Shown one piece after another: positions 1 through 14,300 of a stretch of 57,600 bases of DNA; position 1 is the first letter of the stretch, and each line of letters opens with the position of its first letter. The notes under the pieces are model-generated. The model saw only the letters and a program-made list of their open reading frames with translations, did no database searches and was not told the origin of the DNA. The translations under genes and the position numbers were made by a program. The stretch comes from Apostichopus californicus (Eukaryota; Echinodermata; Holothuroidea; Aspidochirotida; Stichopodidae), in contig JAIPMN010001684.1 in assembly GCA_020650975.1 (NCBI GenBank), positions 1 to 57,600 of the forward strand, in the 5' to 3' direction.

Positions 1-2252
1 TTCCTGTGTCTTTGCTGATCCAAGTAACTATGACCTTAGCAATCTGCCCCAGTTTTGGACAATTTCATTTTTTTTAAATCATGATCTTTCTTGTCCCACT
101 TCAAAGAACTCGTAATGCGAGTGTGAGCAGTTTTAATATCCCTGTTGCTGTTTGATATTGAATATAAGAACTGTTCATATTGTCTCTAGGATTGTTCCAA
201 AGATTGATAAGGTAGTAGAGTCATAGCCTAGTACTAAAGCATAAGAAAATTTGTCCCTACTGGCCGATAGCACCTATTCATTCTAATTCATACACATTTG
301 AATAAGCATCGCTTTCTTTAATTGGATATAGTTAGTTCCACTCGCTTTCTCGCGGGCTTCAAGACCTTGTCAAATAGTAGATGCCAATAGCCTGCTGGCA
401 ATGATAATCTGTGATTTCTACAACAGAAAATGAATTCAATAACTGACTGATAAAAGTGCTCGCTCATTAAAACACACCCATCCATTTATACTTATTTTGA
501 AGTCACAAATTACGATTTTTTGTTGTTGTTGTTGTAAAGTCAAGCAATCACTTTTACATATTTCAATTTAACAAAGTTATTTCAAAATCCCCTGAGATGA
601 TTTAATATTTTTAACCTTCTTTCCCAGAGAATTTCCATGTTTCAAAACCGTTTTTCCAAAAAAAAATTCAAAAAAAATTAGACAGTGCTGTGATGAGTGT
701 TGCTCACAAGATGTGCATTCAAATCCTTTTTTTCCTATTCATTTAATAAGATACTCCCTGAGTAATACCAATTCATAATTAATGAAGATTACTATGGCAA
801 CCAGTTTTGAAGTGGTTTCGGTACTCCTAAGTCTAATGATGAAGTATTGTTGTGGCCAGTTGGAAACAAAAATGATGGCAGGTTTTGTTCTACAACAATT
901 AGCTTAGTAGCTGCTAGCCAGTTGTTTCCAAAACACAGCCTTGAAAGAAGGCCCCCCCAAATTATCAAGATTTTTTATAATATATATATATAATATTATT
1001 ATAATGGAAATATAGTAAAATATCTTTATACCACAATAACATCATAATAACAAAGATTATTGAGTAACATACAAGCCCAAACATCATTTTGAGGGTTCAA
1101 ACATTGTACATTCTTTTTCACCAATGCTGGGTGTGTACAAACACAAACTCCAACCGAGATAATTCAAGACCATCCACTTCATTAAACCGTCAATAAATTT
1201 GATTTTTTTCCAGCTAAGCCTACAATTGTTTTTGCCCCACATATTGGTCTCCATGCTAAGACATTTCAGCGAGTTTCTAATGCCTATTTCAATTCAGATT
1301 TGGTACTATCCCTGAGATATTAAAAATTAATCACATTATTTCAAAACATTGTTCGTTACCATGGTTTCTCGTTTCAACTATTAGCTAGAGTCCAGTTTCC
1401 TGACAAAAGTTTGCCCTGATGATTGACAACGTCACTTGTATGTTAAAATTCTTCCGTCAAGGAAAATAAATGATATGTTTATATAATTTTTGTGATAATA
1501 ACAAAGGTGAAAATAGCTTGACAAGTGGCAAAACTATAACTAGTCAAGGATAGGCCTATGTGCTTGGCATTGCCATACATAGATTCATCTAGGTACCAGG
1601 CACAATTTTTTCCCCCATGCTTTTCTACAGATGGTTTCTATCATTAATACAAGTTTTGCTATTTTTTCTAAAGTGATTCTTGACAGGTTTTGCTAGCCTT
1701 TCTCATGGTTTATCAACCTCTCAAGTCAAACATAGGCACAATTTCTATATTGTTAAGCTTAGGCACCCAATTTACTATGTAGCTTTATGTATTAGGCTAG
1801 ATTGACATTAAAGTTGCTGACATACCAAAACAGTATTCATCTTCAAATATATAATAATTGTCACTGTGCTTCTTTTTTGCAGAGAAAATGCTCTCCTCTC
1901 CTGGAGTGATCAAAACAGAATAGTTTAATTATTACAAAAAAAGCAAAAAACAAAAGAACGCAGCCATGGTAAATATTAGGGTGGGATCAAACATTGCACT
2001 TTTTTCCTTCCAAATTAAAAGACCTCTTTATGCACTATTCTCCTACCCTGCTTCAAAATAATTGCTGGAGACTAGATGATGAATGTAACTCCAATGTGCT
2101 TTGAACCACAAAAAAAGAATTAGAAAAAAAAAAGGAAAAAAAAGGACAATTTTGTCACTAGTTTTTATAATGTTTTACAACAGCCAGCCCTTCAAATATA
2201 CATGGGTAAGAACTAACGTCGACAAAATTGCGGCACTTTTAAACCGGCCATG
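1..2252. other. Non-coding AT-rich stretch
   Basis: No open frame with recognisable similarity and no splice-flanked coding segment. It contains short homopolymer runs (A, T), an (AT)n patch near 980-1000 and nothing else I can name. Confidence 0.6.
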
Positions 2253-2407
2253 TAAGGCACCGTGTCAATGGGCAGGATGCCGAGTGGGCTGCAGCATCAT
2301 GCAGCCAGGCTGGGCTTCACACAATATCTGGATTGTTTGGTATATCGCAGCCATGGTGCATGGGATCTTGCAGCCGATTCAGCTTGTCCTTTTGACACGG
2401 GGCCTTC
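2253..2407. repeat. Imperfect inverted repeat, GC-rich fold-back
   Basis: The left arm (about 2253-2294) and right arm (about 2369-2407) are imperfectly complementary, sharing AAGGC.CCGTGTCAA and GGCTGCA. The patch is much more GC-rich than its surroundings. It could be a small fold-back (MITE-like) element. No target duplication was established. Confidence 0.45.
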
Positions 2408-3044
2408 GTCAATCAAGACGATGTGATTAGGATAACGAGTAATTGGTTTTAAAAAAAAAGGGGAGGGGGTGGGAAACCTTGGTAGAAAAAAGAAAGTCAA
2501 AGAATATGGAAATAACCCCAAAAATATGACTGAAAATGCAATTCATTTTCAAATAATGATTTAAAAAAATTAAAGTGTTAATTAGTTACATGACACACAT
2601 GAAAAAACAAAACAAGCACACTTCCATGTAGTGAGTGGAATTACTATATGCCACAATCTGCATGAATTATGTGCGAATAATTATGTCATCTTCTGGTTAA
2701 AGACCAGACCAATGTACATTGCCTGCAAAAGATGAAAATTTGACCTGAAGCGGGGGTTAATAATTTGTATCTACAGAAACATGTCCAATAACTGAGAATA
2801 TAAATTAAGCAATATTTAACATAAAGTTTTGTTTAAAAATTGGAATACTATTTTACAAATCATTCTCAGAGTTTTGTAGACTTCACAGAGCCATAAACAA
2901 ATACACAACTTGAAAGCATAGCCATGGTTGCTTCAGGGACGAATGCAATAAAAATCAATGTAATTTAAACCCAGTTAAAAACAAAGACGGAACTTAAACA
3001 GTAGAACCAGACTACTTTGCAGTATAATACTCTACAGCAACACA
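2408..3044. other. Non-coding AT-rich stretch
   Basis: No gene or named repeat is visible apart from a short G-rich run near 2460. Confidence 0.55.
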
Positions 3045-3490
3045 GTACAACTATTCTGTACAATTGCACTGTACAACAACTCTGTACAGTAACACTGTAC
3101 AGTAACTCTGTACAACAATTCAGTAGAGTAATTCTGTACAGTAACACTGTACAACAATTCAGTACAGTAACACTGTACAACAATGCAGTACAGTAACACT
3201 GTACAGTAACACTGTACAACACTGTACAACAGTGCAGTAAAGTAACACTGTAAAACAATTCAGTACAGTAACACTGTACAACAATTCAGTAAAGTAACAC
3301 CGTACAACCCAATTCAGTACAGTAACTCTGTACAATTCAGTACAGTAACTCTGTACAGTAACACTGTACAACAATTCTGTACAGTAACATCATACAGCAG
3401 TTCTGTGTAGCACTTCTATACAACAATCACTACACTGCAATTAGGTAAAGCAATCACTGTACAGCAATACTGCACAGCAATACTGTACAG
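3045..3490. repeat. Minisatellite of CAGTAACACTGTACAA-like units
   Basis: About 445 bp of irregular repeats built from ACAGTAACACTGTAC and CAACAATTCAGTA. Both contain the near-palindrome GTAC/ACAGT, so single strands could fold. Open frames through it are by-products of repetition. Confidence 0.85.
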
Positions 3491-4572
3491 AGATCAGCGA
3501 GCTTACAATGAGCTACGTGGAATTCAGTAAAGGTAAATAGGTTATTTCAATTCCTTTCCCTTTGTTAGTACCCATCCAAATCATAACCACACCCTCCCCT
3601 TTCACATTAGTGCACTTCCTCACAGACATCTCTGGACATAAGATATCAGAGCTACATGTTGTCACTGCAAGAATTAGTGAGGGCACTTTCCTCACAGGTC
3701 TGTAGTCAATACTCAGCAAGAAATTTGACTTACATATATATCCAAGTTTACACGGGCTTGTATGTAGCACATTACATTCAGTTTTTTATCATACATATTC
3801 TCCCCCCCCCCCCCCCTGCACACAAAAAAACACAAGAGTAAAATATGGGGCTCACCTTAACTCTCCCATAGTTTCATTTTTCTTTTCAATTTTTTTTTTA
3901 TCACTTTTTGTGAGATATTTATTTTCAGTTCTCATTGTCAATTGTAGCTAACGACATAACCAAGGCTAATTGGACTAATAGAACTGAATTTAAGTTCCAG
4001 TACATCTACAGTCCCACCTGATGGCCATTTATTTATCTTCGGAACCAGATTGGAATCCATTGCAGTGGAAAAGGGTTTGACCTGTGCATAGATCATTTCC
4101 TATTGGAGTGTTGTTGATTCACATTCTGGCAGTAAACAAAGAAACATTCTCTATTTATCTACTTAATAAATTATATCCTAGAAATAACACATATGGAAAT
4201 GTCCTCTCTGACATCATTGCCATGACAACCATTATCAAAATGGAAAGACCCTAATTCCATTTAGGTTCATTTCAGCGGACTTCTAAACTGGAAGGAATTC
4301 TGTCTTGCCGGGTGTACATTTAAACGAGCTTGTATTCAAAATGGACCCTTTGAGTCCTTCACCTACCTAATCAATTAAACAATTGATCAATCAATCATTT
4401 ATTCAAAGGCAAAAAGACACCTGGCCACAGTATATCCTGACAAATTCTTTTCAACCAATTTACGAATAAACAACTTTGGGGTGGCCGTTTTCTTAGTTTA
4501 GACCAGCTGCCAACGTCTACGTGTGAAAGGGCTTCCTTCAATCCTCTTACAAATAAATATCACACTATAGTC
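3491..4572. other. Non-coding stretch
   Basis: No coding signal. A poly-C run lies near 3803-3818. Part of it may belong to the 3' UTR of the TfR-like gene. Confidence 0.5.
4398..4403 (-). terminator. Candidate poly(A) signal AATAAA
   Basis: AATAAA on the minus strand about 715 bases past the stop codon of the TfR-like gene. In AT-rich DNA this hexamer is expected by chance, so it is only one possible 3' end. Confidence 0.2.
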
Positions 4573-4851
4573 AGTATTGCGAATTTCGGAACACTGCGAA
4601 TTTCGAACACCCCTAAGAAATACACGGTTTCACCATGACAACCTACAGGAAGAGCCAAATTTCACCAAAAAGTACGAAGCTACAGTTATTTTCTCTCCAA
4701 AATGACCCGTGTGCAAGTAAATACTTACATATTTGTCAATAAAATGACGGAGATCTATGAAGTCTGTTATAATTACTGAAAGAGCAACTGCGCCACCAAT
4801 TTTATCACCAGCGCCACACTGTGGGACTGTGTGTCCGAAATTCGCAATACT
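4573..4851. mobile_element. MITE-like element with 18-bp perfect terminal inverted repeats
   Basis: AGTATTGCGAATTTCGGA at 4573-4590 is perfectly inverted at 4834-4851. A related motif follows inside the left end (TGCGAATTTCGAACAC) and a diverged one lies at about 5035-5062 (GTGTCCGGAATTCGAAG). No coding sequence. It is 0.27 kb past the stop of the TfR-like gene and so probably within its 3' UTR or just beyond. No clear target duplication was found. Confidence 0.6.
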
Positions 4852-5117
4852 CTAGCAAAGAAATACCAGTTCCACAATCACGAAGAATCGTCTTTTTTAC
4901 AACGTGAAAACAGTTTGCAGGAAAGAAAGTTTGGCCGTGTATCGTTATATAACACACTTCTCCCACCATATCAAGTATATTTTCAGGTGATTTATACCAG
5001 AAGATATAGTTTTGGGGTGATTTAAGGCTTAGGTGTCCGGAATTCGAAGTGTCCATGCTACTAGACGACAGCTTGAGCAACGAAATCTTCTCTCCGTTTC
5101 TCTTCATAATCCTGGAT

Positions 5118-5313
5118 TCATGTGAAGAGGCCATCCACCAGTAAGGCGTTTGCAGCTTTCTCTACCGCAACACTCGTGGAAGACAGAACCACCTGTAACC
5201 TCTGCTCGTGGATCTCGTAGGTCGTGGAGTTGGCGAGATGGAGAGCATAGCTCAGAGGGGAGAGTCCTTCGGCTTCGTAAGCGCCTATGGAACTAGGTCC
5301 GTATATCATATGC
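5118..5313 (-). CDS. TfR-like exon 16: C-terminus and stop
   Basis: 196 nt, acceptor CATTCAG, stop TGA at 5118-5120. [17 protein letters not shown] matches FRHVIYAPSSHNKYAGE of GCPII, and VEKAANALL matches the terminal QGAANAL of TfR. The protein ends VDGLFT. Confidence 0.88.
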
Positions 5314-8300
5314 CTGAATGAGGAAGGGTTTTAGTAACGAAAGGAAATGTCACCTTTAATTCATTTTGATTAAACGGTTAATTAATTCGGTGATTAGAAA
5401 ACAATCGATTGATTGAAACCCTGGTAGATTTCTTAGAACGAGAGGAAACCGGTCTTGTGCGGTCGTACGTTTCGAAAGGATGTGAGAAGATAACAATCGA
5501 TGCTTCAGCATTTTGTGATTGTTTACTTAATTTTACCACGTGTGTTGTTATGGAAAGGTGAAGGGTGCCATGGAAATGTTTACCATAGTCCTTTTTATCT
5601 AATGAGCCAATTACTGCAAAATGTTGAATTGCTTACAAAAAATGGGAGTAAATTGTTTATTTGATATTTTAACATTTTGCACGTTAAGTGTCAGATTTCT
5701 CACTTGTCACATACGTTGCAATTCAACAAATTTCTGAAAAGTGTATGTTCACTTAGAAGTAAGCAATTTTATATACACTTTGACATTTTGCTGCGAAATA
5801 ATGAATTACACAATATCATAAGCAAATATTTTGTACAGTTTGCTGAACAAAATGTTGAAATAAATAAGATTCATATATTATTATACATTTCAGACTTTTT
5901 TTCCCCAAAAAATTGCTAAAATGAGCACTCTTATGTTAAATGAGCAATTCATCCTTTTTTGCTGCAAAATTCTAAAATTGTTGGTCGACAGTTTGATGAG
6001 TAGTCATTTTGCGACTGAATGATGGATTTATTTATGACTTAATAAACGTACGGATCGGATCATTTTGCTGAATTTTTGTTAATATAATTAAAGGGAGATC
6101 AGACATTTTCACCTTAATGTTTCCGTACCTTGTAGACACATTTTGGTGCTGGCTCAAGTATTTAAAGCATAATAATTCCAGGTGAAATTTGCACATGACA
6201 CTGAGGACTTTTTTCTCCTACGCAAACTGCACCCAAACACCTCAACATTCCTCTGCTGATATTATTAATAACACCTCTGATTACAGTAAATTTACAATTG
6301 GTGCTCATTAGTGTGACTTGAAAATCATCGAAAAAGACCTCTTCTTCTATAATTACAAACAGCATTGTATACTCTTCTAGTATTAAAGTCACTTTAACCA
6401 TAGGATCGGCAGTCAGAGACTACAACTTGTCTAGTTTCGAGGAACTGGATTGGACAGCGTCCTCTATTAATTTTAGTCTTGGCTTGAGAGTCCCATTGTA
6501 TTTCTCCGAGTGATATTAATACCTTTCATGGCATCAATTTGCGTCAAGTCATCGTCATTAGTGAAATACAAAAAACAAAAAACAAACAAAAAACAATTGC
6601 GACTTAATCCACCTCAATGAGACACCAGAAAGTACGGTGAGGTGGAAATCAAAGTCAACTCACCGTAACTGTGGATACATATGGCCCTTCTCATCTGAAC
6701 TCAGGAAAGCTCTCTCGACGGCTACTAACCTATCGTTGGCTTCTCGTACTTGTAAATCACTGGAAAAAATCAAAATGACACAGGCATATTATTAAGGCAT
6801 TTAATTTGTTTAGAACATTATTTTTAACACAACTGTAAGAAGAAGAAAGTTGAAAGTAGCAAACAACGACTGTCCCCTCCCCCCCCCCATCCCCCCCCAA
6901 AGAAGATGATTTATAATTGAAGGGAACCACTGTCAAAACCATTTAAACAAGAAGGAATATTTTCTGTTATCATGTCACCTTTTTTCTTCTAAAGAAAAAA
7001 CCTGCTGCCTTCCTCTCAATTCCAGCCCAAGGCCTCATTATTTGGAATGATGTGCCAATTTCAATATGAAATACTTTCAATATGATTAAATTCCTATGTT
7101 CTGTGACAAGATCTCAACATTTCATCGCCAGGTAGACTATATACGTTCTGTATCGATATGTCTATGCTGCGTGCACCTCACAGTAAGGATACACAAGCTC
7201 ATTGTTGGTGAGACCTGGCATGCTACTTTATAATAAAGTATCAGAGAATGGTAAACTCACTTTTTCACATCTATTTGCTGTATAAAAGTTGAGTGGAATT
7301 TACTTGCGGCATCCTTAAACTTATCAACGGCCCTTTCCAATTGATCTGTAAGAAAAGAAAAACAACATGTTAAAACAATACAGAGTGTTACAAAGAATCA
7401 TCTGACAATTGTAAAATTTGCTTATCTGTGGAACTGCTACATTCAGACCTGTTTGACTAGGAAATGTAAACTAGATTGATAAGTTTTAATTATCTGATAA
7501 GATGGTAATTTTAGACTCGCCTTAATTATCTGCTATACTGTAATATTTAGACTACTTTGTAACTATCTGATAAATTGATTGATCCATGCAGACTAGATTT
7601 AATGATCTGATAAAATGCTAAATGCACACTAGATTTAATGATATGATAAAAGGCTAAATGCAGACTAGATTTAATGATCTGATAAAATGCTAAATGCAGA
7701 CTACATTTAATGATCTGATATAATGCTAAATGCAGACTAGATTTAATGATCTGATATAATGCTAAATGCACACTAGATTTAATGATATGATAAAATGCTA
7801 AATGCAGACTAGATTTAATGATCTGATATAATGCTAAATGCAGACTAGATTTAATGATCTGATATAATGCTAAATGCACACTAGATTTAATGATATGATA
7901 AAATGCTAAATGCAGACTAGATTTAATGATCTGATAAAATGCTAAATGCAGATTAGATTTAATGATCTGATGAAATGCTCTTTGCAGAAAAGATTTAATG
8001 ATCTGATGAAATGCTCTTTGCAGACTAGATTTAATGATCTGATAAAATGCTAAATGCACACTAGATTTAATGATCTGATAAAATGCTAAATGCAGAATGG
8101 ATTAAATGATATGATAAATACTTAATACAGAATAGATTTAATGATCTGATAAAATGCTAAATGCAGACTAGATTAAATGATCTGATAAAATGCTCTTTGC
8201 AGACTAGATTTAATGATCTGATAAAATGCTAAATGCAGACTAGATTTAATGATCTGATAAAATGCTAAATGCAGACTAGATTTAATGATCTGATAAAATG

Positions 8301-11300
8301 CTAAATGCAGACTAGATTTAATGATCTGATATAATGCTAAATGCAGACTAGATTTAATGATCTGATATAATGCTAAATGCAGACTACATTTAATGATCTG
8401 ATATAATGCTAAATGCAGACTAGATTTAATGATCTGATAAAATGCTAAATGCAGACTAGATTTAATGATCTGATATAATGCTAAATGCAGACTAGATTTA
8501 ATGATCTGATGAAATGCTAAATGCAGACTAGATTTAATGATCTGATGAAATGCTAAATGCAGACTAGATTTAATGATCTGATCAAATGCTAAATGCAGAC
8601 TAGATTTAATGATATGATAAAATGCTCTTTGTAGAATAGATTTAATGATATAATAAAATGCTAAATACACACTAGATTTAATGATCTGATAAATGCTAAA
8701 TGCAGACTAGATTTTAATTATTTAATAACTAAAGACTGAAAAGATTTAAATTATCATTTAATGATCTGATGAAATGCTAAATGCAGACTAGATTAAATGA
8801 TCTGATAAATGCTAAATGCAGACTAGATTTTAATTATTTAATAACTAAAGACTGAAAAGATTTATATTATCATTTAATTATCTGTTAAACTGCCTAAAGC
8901 AAACAGGATTTATTTATCTGACAAACTGCTGACTGCAGAAATAGACGTGTTGAACTACAAATTGAGACCCTAGTGATTTACAAATTGTAGCCATTACATT
9001 TATTTATTCCAGTATATTCCAAATTTACATTAATAAACATCATACCAAAAAGATAGTCCATATCAAATTTCCAAGTGCTTCTGTTTGAATATAAAAGATT
9101 GTAGCACGGTAAATACAAGTACATTTTCAGAATGATTGCATTCTATATTTTGGCACGATATGAGGATTTGTTAACAATTCTATTGGCTTCAAGTTAAAAA
9201 AAAAAAAAAAAAATGCTGACAGAGGGCGCTATTCACCATCATCATTAATAATTTATTTGCTTTTAATCTATTTAAACTGCCAAACTGTAAGACTACATAT
9301 TTTAGGTCTCCTACACATCGTTAAATCTAATTATACGACAACATCTATCTGCCATCATATCGTAAATTACATACCCAAATTGAAGTCGGGGTAAGTTAGC
9401 TGAAGTTTGAGATAATACGATTCTATAACGGTGGCATAGTCGTTGACGTCTACGGGAAGGACGATGTCGTCGGCGTACATCAGCAGCAGACGACCCGCAA
9501 TCTCCGTCATGGCTCTGTGCTTCTGCCAGTCTGTGTCTATGAACGTTTCCACGTAATGCACCGTGTCCAGGCTGGTGTGCCACAGGGGGTATCGGGGTAT
9601 GTGTTTCCCGTTCTGGTGAGAGAGAGAGAGGGCCGATCAATTGGTGAGCTTGTCTGACGGGTCCATTTCAATTTGGTTAAAATATTGACAGAGATTTGAG
9701 TTCTTAAAAACGGTCTCACATGTATGTAGGTCATATGGCATCCAGACCACATTTTAAATAATAACAATGTTAGTCGAGATAAGTATTAAACAAATACATC
9801 ATTATGTAAGCATCTGTTTCACTAGCCTATAGAATGATCATACTATAACCCATCTACTCCTTATAGACTTTACAATAATGATAGGCAGACGTTGTTTTAC
9901 TTCAAACATTTTCTTTCCTCACTTACACACTTCCCCAGAGAGGATCCTTACATTCTGATCATTCTGGAATTCCCCCACCACCCAACCCCCCACCCCTACC
10001 GGATATGTTGCTGGGTTATATATTGGTAGTTATGACAGTTGCATCGTTACATTGAAGTGAGAGTCTATAAAACATACCCTCCTTCTCTCCCGTCCTATTC
10101 CCTCACCACCTCCTCCCACCCTCCTCCCAAAAAAAAAAAAAAAATCCAAAAATTAATGAGCAAAATATATCAAATGCATTTTGGATGTTTGTTAAGAATA
10201 AACAATGAAGAATTTCCCATTCTCTCTGTGAAATGTCGATGCTTAATTTTTCTGTCATGTGATGAATAATTAACTATACAGAAGGAGAACAAAGGGAATG
10301 AAGTCGTTATACACTGACCTTGCTGTAAGTGTACTTTAGGTCGACCGATGGAACACCGGCAATGTGGAGGAACGGCGTGGCATCGCTGTTTACACCCAGT
10401 GGTCTCAATCTGGATAGAGTAACAAGAAAGCCTAGAGGTTTGCTGATTCCTTGCCACATCTTCAGAATGAAGGTACTTAATTCGGCATAATGGGTATCTG
10501 TATTTTCTTTATAGTTTTTTATTGTTCCTATTTATAGTTTTGTACATTTGTGACACTTTTCAGCCTTTTTTCAACATATTTTGTACATATTTTTATATGA
10601 ATATTTTTTTCACTTTTTAGATTTCTTACATTTTTTTGCATATCTACATATTTTGATTAATTTCTTTCTCATATTTATTACGTAGCAGGAGGAACGTTCT
10701 GATTTTCAATGTGTTATATTTTTATACGTTGGCTGAATAAACAAATGAAATGAAACGGAAGAGATAATTTGCAACTAAATTAAAATAGCTAACAGAATTC
10801 CCCAAACAGATTTTGGATGATTCATATTTGCTTGCAGAAACTTGTGGACATCACAATCAACTGATATATTAGTACAACCGACTGACCAAAATTTCGAATA
10901 CAAATGAGGCTATGCTAAAGTAAATCTGCTGCTGCTGTATGTATAATGGCTATGTGCATGGAACCCACATTTTCAATATATGAAATTCCAGCCTTTTTTC
11001 AACACCAAAACACATCTTGCGGTTTATGTCATAGCCTACACACTTATGAGGACCTAACGTTAGGCTACCCTATAGTAAGTTTAACCCTTGCAAAATGTAT
11101 GCTGACCCCTTTTGTCAATTTGTGGTGAGGGGGAACGTTCAAAGAACCATTAACCGCAAACATGACATGCTGTAGCCACACCTTTTAACCAGTTTGATTT
11201 ATATCGTAAATTTGATCTCACACAAAACCTTGCGCATGTAAGTGATATGATATATGTGTTAAAATGAGGATTTTTTATTACTTTCCTTAAAAAAAAAATC

Positions 11301-14300
11301 ATGACTTTCAAGACCTAGATAACAATTTTTTCCTCCTTTTTCCAGACTTTTCCCTATTTTAAAGACCCTGTGGGAACCACGTTTGTGATACTTGCAATGC
11401 TGGACCATCTTTATAACTGATTCTGGTTCTCATATCCCTCTATGTAGACAATCACCAAGAGGGCTAAGGGCTCCCCAAGTAGTGAGGAAGATGTCCTCTA
11501 AAAGTAAACCATATTAGAATCACAAACACAGCGGAAAGTTGAAGGATCACACAGTCTTGAAGTGTGCTTGAAATAACCCACGGCACCCACAGCTTTTTGC
11601 CGTGGTGCCCTTCCTATCTGCCATAATGCCCCTCAAAATTTTTAAACAATTCGCTGTGATTCCCCTTTGAAATATTCCCATACCTGTAACACAAAAATTT
11701 TAAAATTTTAGGTAGCATTTTGCTGTGCCCTTTCCAATTGATATTTTGAGCCCTGCTTGTTTTCAAGGTGAGGACTTCTCACAGGACTTTACAACAGTTA
11801 ACCTGTGGTCATTTGTTACTTGTCATACCCACACACCCAAGTGTGCACAATTCAAACAGTGCACCACATCTATGTGTCCCAAATTATTCAGAAACTTTGA
11901 CCCCCACAAAAAAAGGGGGGGAAGGGGGTAAGGTGGAAAAAAACGAGTGGTCTTTACAGAGAAATTTCATCAGAGTGCCTGCAAATATTCATCACTGCAA
12001 CGTTTGAGTTAATACCAACTGACAAATATTTTCTGATTTTCCAAAAGCCAATAAATGAACAGCAGCATCACAAATTCAATCCACATGTACAATTTGTACT
12101 CTGTTCATGTTCAAAATAACAAAAGAAACAAATTGTCATCCTCCCAGCTGGTGTAAATTTAACGAGGCATTAAAGTGGCCTTCCAAGGCAATTCTGGAAA
12201 ATTTTTTGATCCTATTGAAATGATGTTTAAATCCTAAAATATTGGAGTTATTAACTACCTTGATTAGTCCAGTTGAGAAAAAAAATATCAAAATCCCCCC
12301 CCCCCCAAAAAAAAGGGGGAGAAAATGGCTAAATTGTAGGATTTGCATTTTCGTTCACGATGATAATTATGGGACGAGGGAGGTGCCTGGTAAAAGAAAT
12401 TCTTTGAATCCTAAGAATCATAAATGACTAGTCAGTGAAGGCTGAAGAGGTCAATATCGAGCACAAAGAGGCTGCTGCTTTAAGTAGCAAACGATCCCAG
12501 ATTCACTTACTGGTATTCACTCGTGCCTGGGTTTTTGATCTTCCAATTATCAAGAACTGTCTGTCCTTCCATGTCTGGATCTGGTGAATTGACCTGTGAA
12601 AGAAGAAAAAGAAGAATAATGTATGTCAATGTTAGAACTTACACACACACACACGCGCATGTTTGTATTTCATTCCAACCGAGGACCCCATTGTATTTTC
12701 CATTGTTCAAATCCACGTACCACTAACCTTAACAATACCCCATACAATAGAATTCTTTCGAGGACGTGGTGATTCTTTAGAAATCACAACCGAGGATCTG
12801 AAATTCTTTTGTTCAAGTCCTCGGTCAGGGCAAAACAAACGCACATACGCACACACAAAAAGCAGACAACCGATCGGTGAATATCAAATCAATTCTATCG
12901 ATCGTTACAATCTAAAGTCTGCAAGTTGTCATATACAACCATGGTGTACTACAACTACATCTGATGATTTTTTTATATGGGTGGGGGGAGGGGGGGTGTG
13001 GGTCTCTTGTCAAGTGAAGAAATAAGTATTAGTTATAAAACATAAATAATTCTGTGATGGTAATTCTTTTGTCAACAAATCCTTGCCACCTGCAGCTTAA
13101 GTTTATAATTATTTTAAAAATTTGAAAAGAGAGGAACATTTTAATGTCTAATAAGTTTGATACAAAAGATTCTAAATTAAATATAGATGTCTTTCACAGA
13201 ATTGAAAGTCGTTTTTTGGGGGCATAAATCCCCCCCCCCCACAAGCTAAAATTTTAATTTTTTTTTTTAAAAATTTAAATTTATAATGATTTTATGTGTG
13301 TATGATGACATTTTTGGAGGTTACTCTTTGCCATCGTTAATATCCCCCCGTGAAAACCCTGTTCATTACAGCTTTACTTATCCCTCGTTCCTTCTTTTGT
13401 TTACAGATCTTTTTCCACTCTCGTCGATGTGCAATTAGTTGACGACCATACCAGCAAATGGGAAACATCATCGCGACTTGCAAGCTGCTTAAAGTCGCAC
13501 GGAAAGAATGAACAATTTGGGCATGCCCTGAATTAGAGCAGGAGGGGATTTGGATACTAGATTGGGACCACTAGATGGGTTACAAGGGGCAGAGGGTGTG
13601 GGGGGGGTGGATAGTCCTTGTTTGGTAAGTTGGGTGCAGATGGAGCGGAGGAATGTCATAACTTATCTTCTACAATAGATCAGAAGCTCCAAAGAAAGTT
13701 TCAAAATTATGAAAAAATGTATACTAAAATATACTTGGGAAAAAAATGACCTGGGTTTGAAAAAAGCATTCTCGGTAGAAACAACATAAGGAAAAAAACA
13801 TTAGAAATAATAAAAAATCTGATAAATTATGTAATATTTTGATATCATTACATGAAACTTACCTCTGAGATCGCTTGAAGAATGCTTTTAGCAAAGATTG
13901 CACTGCCTTCAGCTGCAAAGCTGTTCTGGCCAGAAACAGCTTCGTCCAAGTTAATGTATACTACTGCTCTCTGATTCAGAATCTCTTTATTTTCCTTAAA
14001 AAAAAAACAAAAAAATGAAATTAATACAGAACAAAATAAATAAATTAATGACTAACTAAATTCATGAATAAAGAAATAAACAATAAAATAATTAAAGAAA
14101 TAGACGAATCAATGAATGCATAACTAAATTAATAACGAAAGAAATAAACAAACAAACAAACAGTTGCAAAACAAGACAGTTTCTTTTTCATAGGTCACCA
14201 CATAATTTCGTTTTTTGGCTAAAAAACAAACACCTTGTAAGAGCTGCTTTAATCCTATGAAAATTTTAACTGTTTTAGAATCTTTGCTTTTCCTTCTGTG

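Noticed and set aside
2101-2430. Plus-strand frame of 109 codons
   Set aside because: No recognisable domain. It overlaps the fold-back repeat, and its start region is A-rich low complexity.
4573-5117. Iron-responsive element in the 3' UTR of the TfR-like gene
   Set aside because: CAGTG loops on the minus strand at 4592-4596 and 4817-4821 lack the paired 5-bp stem and bulged C. The rest of the likely UTR shows none either.
7547-8670. Two minus-strand open frames of 165-170 codons with a 12-residue period
   Set aside because: They arise from the 36-bp minisatellite whose unit length is divisible by three, lie inside an intron and have no domain or splice support.
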